The notes below the pieces were generated by a model. That model searched no databases, had not been told where the DNA came from, and saw nothing but the letters and a program-made list of their open reading frames with translations. A program made the position numbers and the translations under genes. Shown in pieces: positions 51,214 to 59,512 of a DNA stretch of 64,000 nucleotides (within the stretch, counting starts at the first letter, position 1; each line of letters opens with the position of its first letter). Source of the DNA: Microbulbifer variabilis (GTDB lineage: Bacteria; Pseudomonadota; Gammaproteobacteria; Pseudomonadales; Cellvibrionaceae); assembly GCF_023716485.1 (NCBI RefSeq), contig NZ_CP092418.1, positions 1,595,001-1,659,000 of the forward strand, in the 5' to 3' direction.

Positions 51214-53154
51214 TTGAGCAGGTTAAATCTTGCTGAAAAGTTGATTGAGAGTCATTTGATTAGTGGAAAAATGGTTCCAGGGGAGGTTTTGCAGCTCAAA
51301 ATTGATCAGGTTCTCAGTGAGGATGCCACGGGTACATTGGTCATGCTAGAGCTTGAGGCTCTGGGGGCTAGATCTGTAAAAGCTGAGCTTTGTGCGCAGT
51401 ATGTAGATCATAACCTTCTGAAGGCAGACCACAGAAATGGGGATGATCATGTTTTCCTGGAGAGCGCCTGTCGAAAATTTGGACTTTGGTATTCACGCCC
51501 CGGAAACGGAATTAGTCACCCTGTACATATGTCTTGTTTTGGAATTCCTGGCAAAACAATGCTTGGAGCTGATAGTCATACCTGTGCTGCAGGTTCACTT
51601 TCCATGCTGGCAATGGGCGCAGGGGGAATTGAGATTGCTTTAGCGATGATAGGGTGTCCACTCACCTTGGTCATGCCGAAAGTTTTAGGGGTGTATTTGG
51701 AGGGTAATCTGCAGTCATGGGTAAGTGCAAAAGATATTATTTTGGAGCTTTTACGTAGATACACCGCTAGTGGCTGTTGGAATAAGATTGTTGAATATCA
51801 CGGACCCGGATTAAAAAACCTAACCGCTATGGATCGGCATGTTATTGCCAATATGGGGCATGAGATGGGGGCTATAACCAGTGTTTTCCCGGCTGATGAT
51901 CAAGTTAGGTTTTTTCTTCGCCAGCAGTCTAGAGAGGAAGATTTTACGGAGCTGAGCGCTGATGAAGGTGCTACTTATGATGAAGAGGCCTTTATTAATC
52001 TGTCCGAGCTCGAGCCAATGATTGCTTGCCCTTCGCGACCAGATAAGGTGGTGAAAGTTAAAGAAGTTAGCGGTAGACCAGTCTCCCAGAGCTATATAGG
52101 GTCTTCGGCAAACCCCGGATTACGTGACTTCTCTATACCGGCATTAATAGTGAGTGGTCGTCATGTGCCAGATAATATGTCTTTTGATATAAACCCCTCC
52201 TCGCGCCAAGTGTTACATGGCCTGATCCAGAGCGGTGATCTCGAGAGGTTAATAGGGGCGGGTGCTAGCTTACATGATACCGGTTGTGGTGGTTGTATTG
52301 GGATGGGGCAGGCCCCGGCGAGTGGTCATAATAGCCTCAGAACGGTACCGCGCAACTTCCCTGGCCGCTCAGGAACCAAAGAGGACCAGGTTTATTTGTG
52401 CAGCCCAGAAACCGCTACTGTGAGTGCGCTCACTGGGAAAATTACAGACCCCAGAGAAATGGAGATGGATTATCCCGTTTATGAAGAGCCGGAAACCTTG
52501 TTGGATATGCGACCGCTGATGGGGGCCCCGCAAGAAATTCCCGTAAAAGTGGAGTTAAAAAAAGGGCCCAATATTAAAAAACTGCCGGTTATGGAGAAAA
52601 TGCTTAGCGTGATTGATGGGCCGGTTATATTGAAAGTAGAGGATAATGTCACTACGGATGATATTATTCCCGCTGGTGCTGAGGTATTGCCAATGTGGTC
52701 AAACATCCCAGAATTGAGTCGCCACACCTTTTCCAGAATTGATAACTCCTTTTATGAGCGAGCGAGAGAAATTGAAGAGGATCTATTTCTTGTAGCGGGG
52801 CACAATTTGGGCTATGGATCTGGACGAGAACATGCGGCAATTACTTTGCGCTATTTAGGTGTTCGTTGCGTCATCGCTAAAAGTGTTACTTTGCCCTATA
52901 GGAAAAACCTTATTGATCACGGAGTATTGATATTGACCATGGGGAATGAGAGTGATTATCAGTTTTTTGGTGAGGGAGATAGACTTCAGTTTTTTGATCT
53001 TGCGAGTCTCACTGGTGACAATACGTATTTGGAGCTTAAGAATCTTAGCCGTAATAAAACGATATGGTTAAGGAATGACTTATCTGATAGGGAAGTTGAG
53101 GTAATTAAGTTTGGCGGAAGGATTAACTATATCAAGGGTGTTTCTGGTGGGTAA
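51214..53154 (+). CDS. Aconitate hydratase, Aquifex type
   Basis: The 646-residue protein is a complete aconitase. The iron-sulphur Cys are in GADSHTCAAGSLSMLA and DTGCGGCIGMG, and the mobile C-terminal swivel domain has VEDNVTTDDIIPAG, LGYGSGREHAAITLRYLG and a catalytic Ser/Arg in that GSGREH motif. The length of about 645 residues and layout match the short, Aquifex-type aconitases rather than AcnA (about 890) or AcnB. It should interconvert citrate and isocitrate or a related acid. The start is a TTG at 51214. It stands alone within the AT-rich island, so it is probably an acquired, extra aconitase. Confidence 0.9.
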   Translation: MSRLNLAEKLIESHLISGKMVPGEVLQLKIDQVLSEDATGTLVMLELEALGARSVKAELCAQYVDHNLLKADHRNGDDHVFLESACRKFGLWYSRPGNGISHPVHMSCFGIPGKTMLGADSHTCAAGSLSMLAMGAGGIEIALAMIGCPLTLVMPKVLGVYLEGNLQSWVSAKDIILELLRRYTASGCWNKIVEYHGPGLKNLTAMDRHVIANMGHEMGAITSVFPADDQVRFFLRQQSREEDFTELSADEGATYDEEAFINLSELEPMIACPSRPDKVVKVKEVSGRPVSQSYIGSSANPGLRDFSIPALIVSGRHVPDNMSFDINPSSRQVLHGLIQSGDLERLIGAGASLHDTGCGGCIGMGQAPASGHNSLRTVPRNFPGRSGTKEDQVYLCSPETATVSALTGKITDPREMEMDYPVYEEPETLLDMRPLMGAPQEIPVKVELKKGPNIKKLPVMEKMLSVIDGPVILKVEDNVTTDDIIPAGAEVLPMWSNIPELSRHTFSRIDNSFYERAREIEEDLFLVAGHNLGYGSGREHAAITLRYLGVRCVIAKSVTLPYRKNLIDHGVLILTMGNESDYQFFGEGDRLQFFDLASLTGDNTYLELKNLSRNKTIWLRNDLSDREVEVIKFGGRINYIKGVSGG

Positions 53155-53279
53155 ATAGAAGGTGGTGGAATATTTTAATTAAAATTGTAGGTTTTGTTGG
53201 TAGGTTGGCTTATCAGAAAATTGTATACTTATTAGGATAAGCGTTTAGAAGTGTTGTTACTTTTTCGGGTTGTTTTTTG

Positions 53280-53777
53280 ATGTTCCTACGTATTATATCC
53301 ATGGTATTGATATTTGTAATTGTTGGTTGTAATGAGGGTACATTGCAATCGTCATCTGATTTGGCGGGGCCTATAGAAGGGGAGGCTTCAGAGGATTGTG
53401 AAAGCAATCGGTATAAGTTGTTAGTCCGCCTTTCCCTGGCTCCAGTCACACTGGGCGGAGAAGATGGCTGCAAGGTGGCCTCAGGTTTGTGGATGGACCC
53501 CTATAGCGGCAAGTTTATTCAACAGGCTTCCGATCTGGATGTTGAATCGGTTGTTCCTGAGTCGTGGGCTCTTCGTCATGGCGGGAGGGGCTGGAGTAGC
53601 AAGCAACGTAGGATCTTTGCTGAAGACCCGGCCAATACCTGGTTGATTGGCAAGGGGCACGGCCTGAGCCGGAATGGCCGAGGGCCTGATAAGTGGTTAC
53701 CTCCTTATCAGCCCGCTCGAACTATTTATATGCAGCAGTTTAGAGCTATTGCCAGAAAGTACAGGCTCGCTCAGTAA
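53280..53777 (+). CDS. HNH-like (DUF1524-type) lipoprotein lacking the catalytic His
   Basis: The 165-residue product has a lipoprotein signal (VLIFVIVGCNEG, Cys about residue 17). The body matches small exported nucleases of the HNH/DUF1524 group: GLWMDPYSGKFI, DLDVESVVPESWALRHGGRG, RRIFAEDPANTWLI and GPDKWLPP. In that family the second motif normally reads DLDVEHVVP, where the His is the catalytic base. Here it is Ser. The later Asn/Lys-rich metal motif is also altered. The protein is therefore likely inactive as a nuclease, or it has been repurposed. The ATG at 53280 is preferred over a TTG at 53277; neither has a strong ribosome-binding site. Confidence 0.7.
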   Translation: MFLRIISMVLIFVIVGCNEGTLQSSSDLAGPIEGEASEDCESNRYKLLVRLSLAPVTLGGEDGCKVASGLWMDPYSGKFIQQASDLDVESVVPESWALRHGGRGWSSKQRRIFAEDPANTWLIGKGHGLSRNGRGPDKWLPPYQPARTIYMQQFRAIARKYRLAQ

Positions 53778-54241
53778 AAAATTGAGAAGTACACCCCATA
53801 GCAAGCCACTTATTACTGGCTTGCTATAAAGTGATCTCTTACATTGTGTGTAATCATTTGCAATCAAATTATATTGTTTCAAGGCTGCTAATTCTGTTAT
53901 CGATCCTTCCTCTTCTTTTTTGAATTTCCAATATCCCATTTTACTTTCTTGGCTGGCTAATTTATTTGCTGGTAGCTGGTTGTTGTATCTGAATTGTGGA
54001 CATCAATAGAAATCTCTTTGGGGTTCTTAAAGAATTCTGACATTAATTTCAGCTTAGTGATAAGGGACACCTTCTACCTTTGGCTTAAAGGCTAGGTTCT
54101 GCGATCACTTGAACTTCTAGTGCGTTGGGGATTGTGGTAGTGATTATTGAAGGCCGCATAATTGAAGATATTCTTGATCCGTTAGGCATCATAAATTGGT
54201 AAAGTAATTCCTTAAATCAGTTTCCAGTTAGAGGAGAGGGT
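53778..54241. other. Intergenic region, nothing recognised
   Basis: 464 AT-rich bases. A minus-strand frame (53697-53939) overlaps the preceding gene and has no ribosome-binding site. The GAGGAGAG just before 54242 is the Shine-Dalgarno of the next gene. Confidence 0.4.
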
Positions 54242-54913
54242 ATGAATAGAATTGCGGGAGTTTCGGCCGTAGGTATGGGGCTAATCTATATCGCTGCTTT
54301 TATATTTTTTGGTTTATTTTGGGCTTTCCCGTCCGCCGGAAGCCCTGCTGAAAAGATGAATTTTTTGGAGGAAAGTCAATTGCTTTTTAATATTGTATAC
54401 ACATTGATGTATTTAGTCTTTGCTGTCTTGTTGGGGTGTTTGGTAGTAGGTTTATATGAAGAGCTAAAAAATAAAAATGCTGGACTCACCATTTTGGCGT
54501 CGCTGTTTGGGGCAATCTGGGTGGGATTGGTAATTGCTAGCGGTATGATTGCCAATATTGGGCTTGCCTATGCCATTGGATTGATGGAGCTCAGCCCGGA
54601 TAAGGCTTTTGAAGCTTGGGGTGTGATTTACCTGATGGTTGAAAGCCTGGGGGGTGGCAATGAGTTGGTGGGTGGCCTCTGGGTACTCATAATAAGTTCA
54701 GTCGCTTTGCGAGCGAGAGTGTTTTCAATATACCTGAATCTAGTTGGCCTGATCGTTGGTACTGCAGGTGTCGCCACTATTTATCCAGAGGAAATTTTTA
54801 AGGAAATATTTGGCGTAAGCCAGATCGTCTGGTTTATCTGGATTGGAATTTCCCTGCTTGGGAAAGAGCAAGAGGGAAATGATTGGGTGGGAGCAGAGAT
54901 AGTTAATAGGTAG
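54242..54913 (+). CDS. DUF4386 family membrane protein
   Basis: The 223-residue protein has about six membrane segments (starting VGMGLIYIAAFIFFGLFWAF and LLFNIVYTLMYLVFAVLLG) and fits the DUF4386 family of integral membrane proteins without known function. GAGGAGAGGGT precedes the ATG, a strong Shine-Dalgarno. It stands alone in the island. Confidence 0.75.
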   Translation: MNRIAGVSAVGMGLIYIAAFIFFGLFWAFPSAGSPAEKMNFLEESQLLFNIVYTLMYLVFAVLLGCLVVGLYEELKNKNAGLTILASLFGAIWVGLVIASGMIANIGLAYAIGLMELSPDKAFEAWGVIYLMVESLGGGNELVGGLWVLIISSVALRARVFSIYLNLVGLIVGTAGVATIYPEEIFKEIFGVSQIVWFIWIGISLLGKEQEGNDWVGAEIVNR

Positions 54914-55202
54914 CTGAGAGATCAAGAGAATTTTCCGACGGTTCTTTGAATGGCACGCCAAAAAATGAAAAAAGCGTCTATCCTTTCATTGGGTCAGGTA
55001 GTCTTTCACGAGGTGCCTTGGCTAGTGTTTCCGCTGTTATGGAGCTGGAGTGAGGCCTGTAAGGTAGTAACTCGCTATATTGCGCACAGCCCAAAGTGAC
55101 CAGTCGGTGTCGGCTTGGTCTGCTCCTGGGAAGCGAGCGGATTGCATATTACCTGCTGTCAATTCACGGGGTAATGCCCCTGAAAACCTTGGAGATTTTA
55201 TT

Positions 55203-55685
55203 GTGAAAAGCACGCATTTCATCCTTCCCTTGGTAATTGCCAGTCTTGCTGCTTCTGCTGCCCTGGCAGACAAACATCCCAAGAAGCCAGCAAAGGACTG
55301 GACCTGTGCCGACTTCCTGGCTATTGACGATGAATTTAAGCCAAAGGCGGTGTACTGGGCTTCAGCTTACTCAAAGCGTGGTAAGGAAGAGGGTGACATG
55401 TTGGATATCGATGGCACTGAAAAGGTGACACCGATGATTATTACGGCTTGTACCAAAGCGCCGAAGGAGTCTTTTTGGGCCAAGTTTAAGGATGAATGGC
55501 ATAAAATGGGGCGTCATCACGGCAAGGACAAGTCTGATAATAAGATGATGAATATGCAGGGTGGTAGCGGTACTAATAATACAGGTACCAGCCCGAATGG
55601 CACTACGAATCCAGGCACAACCCCCAATGGCACTAATGATGGCAGCGGTAACAATAATATGCAGAAGCAAAAGCAGAAACAGTAG
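55203..55685 (+). CDS. HdeA/HdeB-like periplasmic protein with a disordered tail
   Basis: The start is a GTG at 55203 with GGAG nine bases upstream; it gives a signal peptide (ILPLVIASLAASAALADK) that longer frames lack. The mature part (about 24-95) matches the HdeA fold: DWTCADFLAIDDEFKPKAVY, the second Cys in IITACTKAP, and the amphipathic KESFWAKFKDEWHKM. HdeA proteins are acid-activated periplasmic chaperones stabilised by that single disulfide. The last 60 residues are a low-complexity His/Lys then Asn/Gly/Thr/Gln tail (TSPNGTTNPGTTPNGTNDGS) not present in E. coli HdeA. Acid-stress function is inferred. Confidence 0.8.
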   Translation: MKSTHFILPLVIASLAASAALADKHPKKPAKDWTCADFLAIDDEFKPKAVYWASAYSKRGKEEGDMLDIDGTEKVTPMIITACTKAPKESFWAKFKDEWHKMGRHHGKDKSDNKMMNMQGGSGTNNTGTSPNGTTNPGTTPNGTNDGSGNNNMQKQKQKQ

Positions 55686-55711
55686 CGCCTATCAGCTAAC
55701 TAAGGTGATAC

Positions 55712-55737
55712 AAGCCCGGCTCAGCCCGGGCTTTGCT
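55712..55737 (+). terminator. Terminator-like hairpin after the HdeA-like gene
   Basis: AAGCCCGG and CCGGGCTT pair around CTCAGC, 26 bases after the stop, with a short T-rich tract (TGCTTGTTT). Confidence 0.7.
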
Positions 55738-55833
55738 TGTTTGGGAGAGGGGCTTGGGGAGGCCTCTAAGCGTGCTGTTTTGAGGAGGAGCTGCTATTGT
55801 TGCCCGATAGTGCGCAACAAAGGGAGTTGAGTT

Positions 55834-55971
55834 ATGACGAAGGCGGCGAGGGAAGAGGCGAAGCGAGGCAGGAATATAAACCGCTCTGCTAGGATGTTTT
55901 GGGGTGGTCTTCTTCTGGCGGGGCTTTTTCTGGCGCTTTTTATGCATTCAGCTAAAGCTCTGGTTTCATAA
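55834..55971 (+). CDS. 45-residue single-pass membrane protein
   Basis: A small frame with GGGAG seven bases before its ATG encodes a basic N-terminus (MTKAAREEAKRGRNINRSA) followed by one hydrophobic helix (FWGGLLLAGLFLALFM) and a short tail. It meets the normal criteria for a small membrane protein but is too short for length-based gene calls. It lies between the HdeA-like gene and the tRNA-Arg. Function unknown. Confidence 0.6.
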   Translation: MTKAAREEAKRGRNINRSARMFWGGLLLAGLFLALFMHSAKALVS

Positions 55972-56021
55972 GCTGGCAGAGGTGTTGAAGTAAAGTTGAT
56001 GCGTTGCGGGGGAGTGATTAA

Positions 56022-56097
56022 TGGCGCCCCCGGGTGGACTCGAACCACCAGTCCGGACTTAGGAGGTCCGTGGTTTATCCTGTTAACCGACGGGGGC
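56022..56097 (-). tRNA. tRNA-Arg(CCT)
   Basis: 76 bases with encoded CCA on the minus strand. Acceptor GCCCCCG pairs with CGGGGGC, the anticodon loop CTCCTAA carries CCT, and the T-loop is GGTTCGAGTCC. Its 3' end faces left, into the AT-rich island. tRNA-Arg(CCT) genes are known integration sites in other gammaproteobacteria. Confidence 0.96.
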
Positions 56098-56125
56098 AGA
56101 TCGCAGTTGGTTGCGAAGGGCGGCC

Positions 56126-56154
56126 ATTCTATCTGTTACGAGGACAAATGTCAT
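56126..56154 (-). promoter_or_regulatory. Sigma-70 promoter of tRNA-Arg
   Basis: On the minus strand ATGACA and TAGAAT are 17 bases apart and followed by the GC-rich discriminator GGCCGCC. The tRNA starts 28 bases past the -10. Confidence 0.8.
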
Positions 56155-56529
56155 GTCGTGTTTATCTTCTCTGTCTATCTGAGAGTGTCCCCTTACTTTC
56201 CCAGAAACCGCTAAAAATTTGAACCTTGTCACTTGAAGTAACATGACGGCGACAGGGTTACTGCACTTCCCGCAGTTTCTCTTCTCTTTCACTTTCGGCA
56301 ATTCTTGGTAATTTTCTCAACTTATCTTGTTAGCTTTGTAACATTTAATGGGTTAATTCGCGGATGATTTTGCATGACGGAATTTTAAAAGATTCTGCAG
56401 TAAACCTGTCATAGTTGTCTTGTAAATTTCTGCTTGACCAGGATTGTTTGGCATCGCTAATCTGCCAATGCACCGTAAAGTGCGATAAGGATGTTTCTGC
56501 TTTCACGGATCAAGATTATGGAGTTTCGT
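56155..56529. other. Intergenic region upstream of the small gene at 56530
   Basis: 375 bases with no recognised gene. It must hold the promoter of the small plus-strand gene. A CTGTCAT at 56406 was noted but does not form a proper Pho box. Confidence 0.35.
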
Positions 56530-56712
56530 ATGGGTGTTAACGTAAACGAAAAGCACATGGTTTTTGATGATGTGGATATTCCACAAATTGCAAATGAAGT
56601 ACTAAGGCAAGCTACATCTCAGCCGCCACGGGATGCTCGTCGCATGGTTGAGGATAAACTGGAGGAAAGACGCTTAAGTCGAGAATTAATGGATTACGAC
56701 TTTGATGCCTAG
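56530..56712 (+). CDS. Small conserved protein, PA3496-like
   Basis: The ATG at 56530 has GGAG seven bases upstream and gives a 60-residue product. Its C-terminus DARRMVEDKLEERRLSRELM is a charged amphipathic helix like that of PA3496-type small gammaproteobacterial proteins of unknown function. The frame is open 13 codons further up, but those residues are atypical. It is monocistronic. Confidence 0.65.
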   Translation: MGVNVNEKHMVFDDVDIPQIANEVLRQATSQPPRDARRMVEDKLEERRLSRELMDYDFDA

Positions 56713-57102
56713 TTAAAAAACAATTAACCAATAGTCTTAGGATAGTGCGGTGTCTGTCAGGTTGATGTAGGTGATATAAGAGCGTTAACAGGGTTCGCCG
56801 CACAATTAAATTTTTCGCCTTTGCACTCTTTCTTGTTAATGCTTGGTTTGCATTAGTACCAGCTAATTGACGCAAGCTGGATCTGCGTTATAAATATCTC
56901 CCCTACTTTCTTTCGTCTCTTTCGGTTGATAAAAATCAAGTGGCCAACAGCCGGTCATTGAGCTTTACCCTGAGGGTTTTTGGTATTTTTAAACCATCTC
57001 TGGTGCTGATTTCTAAAATGGGAATTAATTTTGGGGTTGGGTAGGAAGGGGGTGCCGGCCATAGGCCAGAACCCTCTGTGAAACATGAATGGCCAGAACA
57101 AT
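56713..57102. other. Intergenic region, nothing recognised
   Basis: 390 AT-rich bases between the small gene and the convergent oxygenase gene, with no recognised gene, RNA or repeat. Confidence 0.35.
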
Positions 57103-57810
57103 TTACATTTGTGTAACCGTATCTTCCTTGTCTTCTTTTTTCTTGCCGCCAAACCAGCCCATCAACTGCTTGAGTTTGTAAGAAAACTTTCCTCGCTTGG
57201 CTTTGCGTTCTTTATCGGCAGCGCTTACCAGCCAGGCAACTTGAATAACCAGGCGCTGTCCCTCAAAGGGGAGGTGGCCATGGAAGGAATTCTCGGCGCG
57301 CTTAAAAGCAGCAAGTGTTCCGTAAGAAGGGGGAACTTCTGGGGCGACGGTATCTTCGAAGTCGTCAATGCGCTTTAGGAAGCGTAAGCAGCCGTTGCCA
57401 TCCAGCGTCCACTCAGGATTGAGGTAGAGTAAGGCCGTGGCAATTTTCGATTTGCCGTCGGTGTGAATTCTGCCGTGACGCTTTTTCAGGGTACGGCTGA
57501 TAGATACATAGGTTGGATACTGGGAGAGTTTTTCTATTCCTAGATTTTCCCCAATCGCATCGGCGAATTCTGGATGGGTAAATTCCTCAATCAGGGTATT
57601 GATGGAGTCTCCACATTCATGTTTCTCGTAAGGGAGGTAGCCGGCCCCTTTTAATTGGGGAAAGTCCTTTAGAAATGAAGGCATCATCTCTTTGGTTAAA
57701 ACGTCGCTGGCTACAAAGAATGGGAAGGGTTGGTGATTGACTAAGGTATCGTCGCTTTTAATGGCGCTGGTATCAAGCCAGCGTTTGGCATCCATAGCTA
57801 GGCTAGTCAT
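57103..57810 (-). CDS. 2-oxoglutarate/Fe(II)-dependent oxygenase
   Basis: The 235-residue protein has the double-stranded beta-helix iron site: HxD in GRIHTDGKSK and the distal His with the oxoglutarate-binding Arg in NSFHGHLPFEGQRLVIQVAW. It resembles the prolyl-hydroxylase-like 2OG-Fe(II) oxygenases (Rps23-hydroxylase and related bacterial families). The substrate is unknown; capsule, protein and small-molecule targets all occur. The C-terminus is a Lys-rich extension. It is divergent from the ccm operon. Confidence 0.82.
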   Translation of the reverse strand: MTSLAMDAKRWLDTSAIKSDDTLVNHQPFPFFVASDVLTKEMMPSFLKDFPQLKGAGYLPYEKHECGDSINTLIEEFTHPEFADAIGENLGIEKLSQYPTYVSISRTLKKRHGRIHTDGKSKIATALLYLNPEWTLDGNGCLRFLKRIDDFEDTVAPEVPPSYGTLAAFKRAENSFHGHLPFEGQRLVIQVAWLVSAADKERKAKRGKFSYKLKQLMGWFGGKKKEDKEDTVTQM

Positions 57811-58124
57811 TATTGTGTGTCCTTACAGGCTGGTCCGGTGTTTTTATTCAGCACCGGGTTACATCAAAAGTTTTTGTTGATGTTGACTACTGAGTCTCCC
57901 TCGAATTCCTATGAGGGGTGGTACTGGGTACCAACTCACAACCCTCAGGAAAATATCAGAGCTTGTGCATGGGGCCAATACTGGCGTAAAAAAACCCGCT
58001 GAATTCCTTAAGATTCTTGCTTGAGATCAAGTTAGTGAGGTCAGGAGCGTTGAATATCATGCAATTAGCACAAGTGCCGGTATAATGCCGTTCAGATTTT
58101 CATCAGAGTGGTTTAATCCAAGCA
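57811..58124. other. Divergent promoter region between the oxygenase and ccmA
   Basis: 314 bases that must contain the promoters of both the oxygenase and the ccm operon. No clear -35/-10 pairs or operators were identified. Confidence 0.4.
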
Positions 58125-58799
58125 ATGTCTGTGACTCCCAAGTCCCCAGCTGTATTGCAAGTGCGCGACCTCGCCTGTGAGCGAGATGGCCGGCGCTTGT
58201 TTGAGGGTCTTGATTTCTCCCTGGATGCCGGTGGGGCAATCCAGATCAAGGGAAGTAATGGTGCCGGTAAGACCACACTGTTACGTACCCTGATCGGTAG
58301 CACCAGTGATTTCAATGGGGAGATTCTATGGCGCAATAGCCCCTTTCCCAAGGGACTGCGCGCTATGCGTGAGTCCCTTTTGTATATCGGCCACCGCGGT
58401 GGGGTTCGGGGAGGTCTTACGCCTCTGGAAAACCTTACTTGGTATGGGGCTACAGAGACCTCGGCGATGGAGGCTCTGGACAGGGTTGATCTATTCGGCT
58501 TTGAGGGTGCTCTTTGCAGCAGCTTATCGGCGGGCCAGAACCGCCGAGTGGCGCTGGCGCGACTCTTTCTTCCCTTGTCGCCCTGCTTGTGGATTCTTGA
58601 TGAGCCTCTGACCGCTCTGGATGTCACCGGTGTTGCGGCACTGGAAAAACAAATGGCTGACCATCTTGCATGTGGCGGCTCTCTCCTTCTGACCTCCCAC
58701 CAGCCTCTCAACTTGCCTGGCTTGGACTTTGTCGATTTGTCTGACTATGCAGTTGAGGAATCTTTTAATGATATGGGGGGAGAGCATGTCTTTAACTGA
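58125..58799 (+). CDS. ccmA: Cytochrome c biogenesis ATP-binding protein CcmA
   Basis: The 224-residue ATPase has Walker A IKGSNGAGKTTLLRTL, signature LSAGQNRRVALARLF and Walker B CLWILDEPLTALD, with a short CcmA-type C-terminus. With CcmB, CcmC and CcmD it forms the ABC complex that releases haem-loaded CcmE. The start ATG at 58125 fits the family. It overlaps ccmB by 14 bases. Confidence 0.95.
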   Translation: MSVTPKSPAVLQVRDLACERDGRRLFEGLDFSLDAGGAIQIKGSNGAGKTTLLRTLIGSTSDFNGEILWRNSPFPKGLRAMRESLLYIGHRGGVRGGLTPLENLTWYGATETSAMEALDRVDLFGFEGALCSSLSAGQNRRVALARLFLPLSPCLWILDEPLTALDVTGVAALEKQMADHLACGGSLLLTSHQPLNLPGLDFVDLSDYAVEESFNDMGGEHVFN

Positions 58800-59499
58800 T
58801 GTCCAATTACAGTCCGTTGGAGCACGCGCTACTCCAGGCTTTGTGGCGCTCTTTAAAATTGAAATGCTCCTGGCATTGCGCAAGCGAGCAGATATTGCCA
58901 ACCCACTATTATTTTTTGTAACAGTTCTCGCCCTCTTACCATTGGGAGTGGGACCAGAGCCCGAACTGTTGGCGAAAATGGCGCCGGGAATGATTTGGGT
59001 GATGGCGCTACTTGCCACCATGCTCTCTCAAGAGAGTTTGTTCCGTGGGGACTTTGAAGATGGCACTTTGGAGCAGTTAGCACTGTTGCCCCAGCCCCTG
59101 TATTTTGCCGTATTGGCTAAATCCCTGGTGCATTGGGTCGCAACGGGCCTGCCACTGGCACTTTTATCTCCGCTCCTGGCGTTGATGTTGAATCTGCCCT
59201 CTGAAGGGTATTTGTGTTTGTTCGTGTCGCTGTTTCTGGGGACCGCGAGCCTCAGCCTGATCGGCGCCATAGGTGCGGCGCTCACTGTGGCTCTGCGCCG
59301 CCCAGGGTTGTTGCTGGCGTTAATTGTTATGCCACTCTATGTGCCCGTGCTAATCTTCGGCACCGGCGCGGTGCAGGCGGCAATAGATGGCTATGCCTAC
59401 AGCGCGCAGCTGGCGATTCTGGCCGCACTGTTGGCTGCTGCCGCAGCCCTGGCACCACTGGCGGCAGCGGGAGCAATACGTATCAGCCTGGATAATTGA
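58786..59499 (+). CDS. ccmB: Haem exporter protein CcmB
   Basis: The 237-residue protein has six membrane segments and the CcmB signatures FKIEMLLALRKRADIANPLL, WVMALLATMLSQESLFRGDF and EDGTLEQLALLPQP. The ATG at 58786 gives the usual length and lies inside the ccmA end after GGGAGAG; longer frames have atypical N-termini. Confidence 0.95.
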   Translation: MSLTDVQLQSVGARATPGFVALFKIEMLLALRKRADIANPLLFFVTVLALLPLGVGPEPELLAKMAPGMIWVMALLATMLSQESLFRGDFEDGTLEQLALLPQPLYFAVLAKSLVHWVATGLPLALLSPLLALMLNLPSEGYLCLFVSLFLGTASLSLIGAIGAALTVALRRPGLLLALIVMPLYVPVLIFGTGAVQAAIDGYAYSAQLAILAALLAAAAALAPLAAAGAIRISLDN

Positions 59500-59512
59500 T
59501 TCGGAGGTCTTC

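Noticed and set aside
53697..53939. An 80-codon minus-strand frame downstream of the HNH-like lipoprotein
   Set aside because: It overlaps the real gene, lacks a ribosome-binding site and shows no recognisable domain.
56406..56425. A possible Pho box (CTGTCAT followed by TTGTCTT)
   Set aside because: The second half is spaced nine rather than eleven bases from the first and matches poorly.
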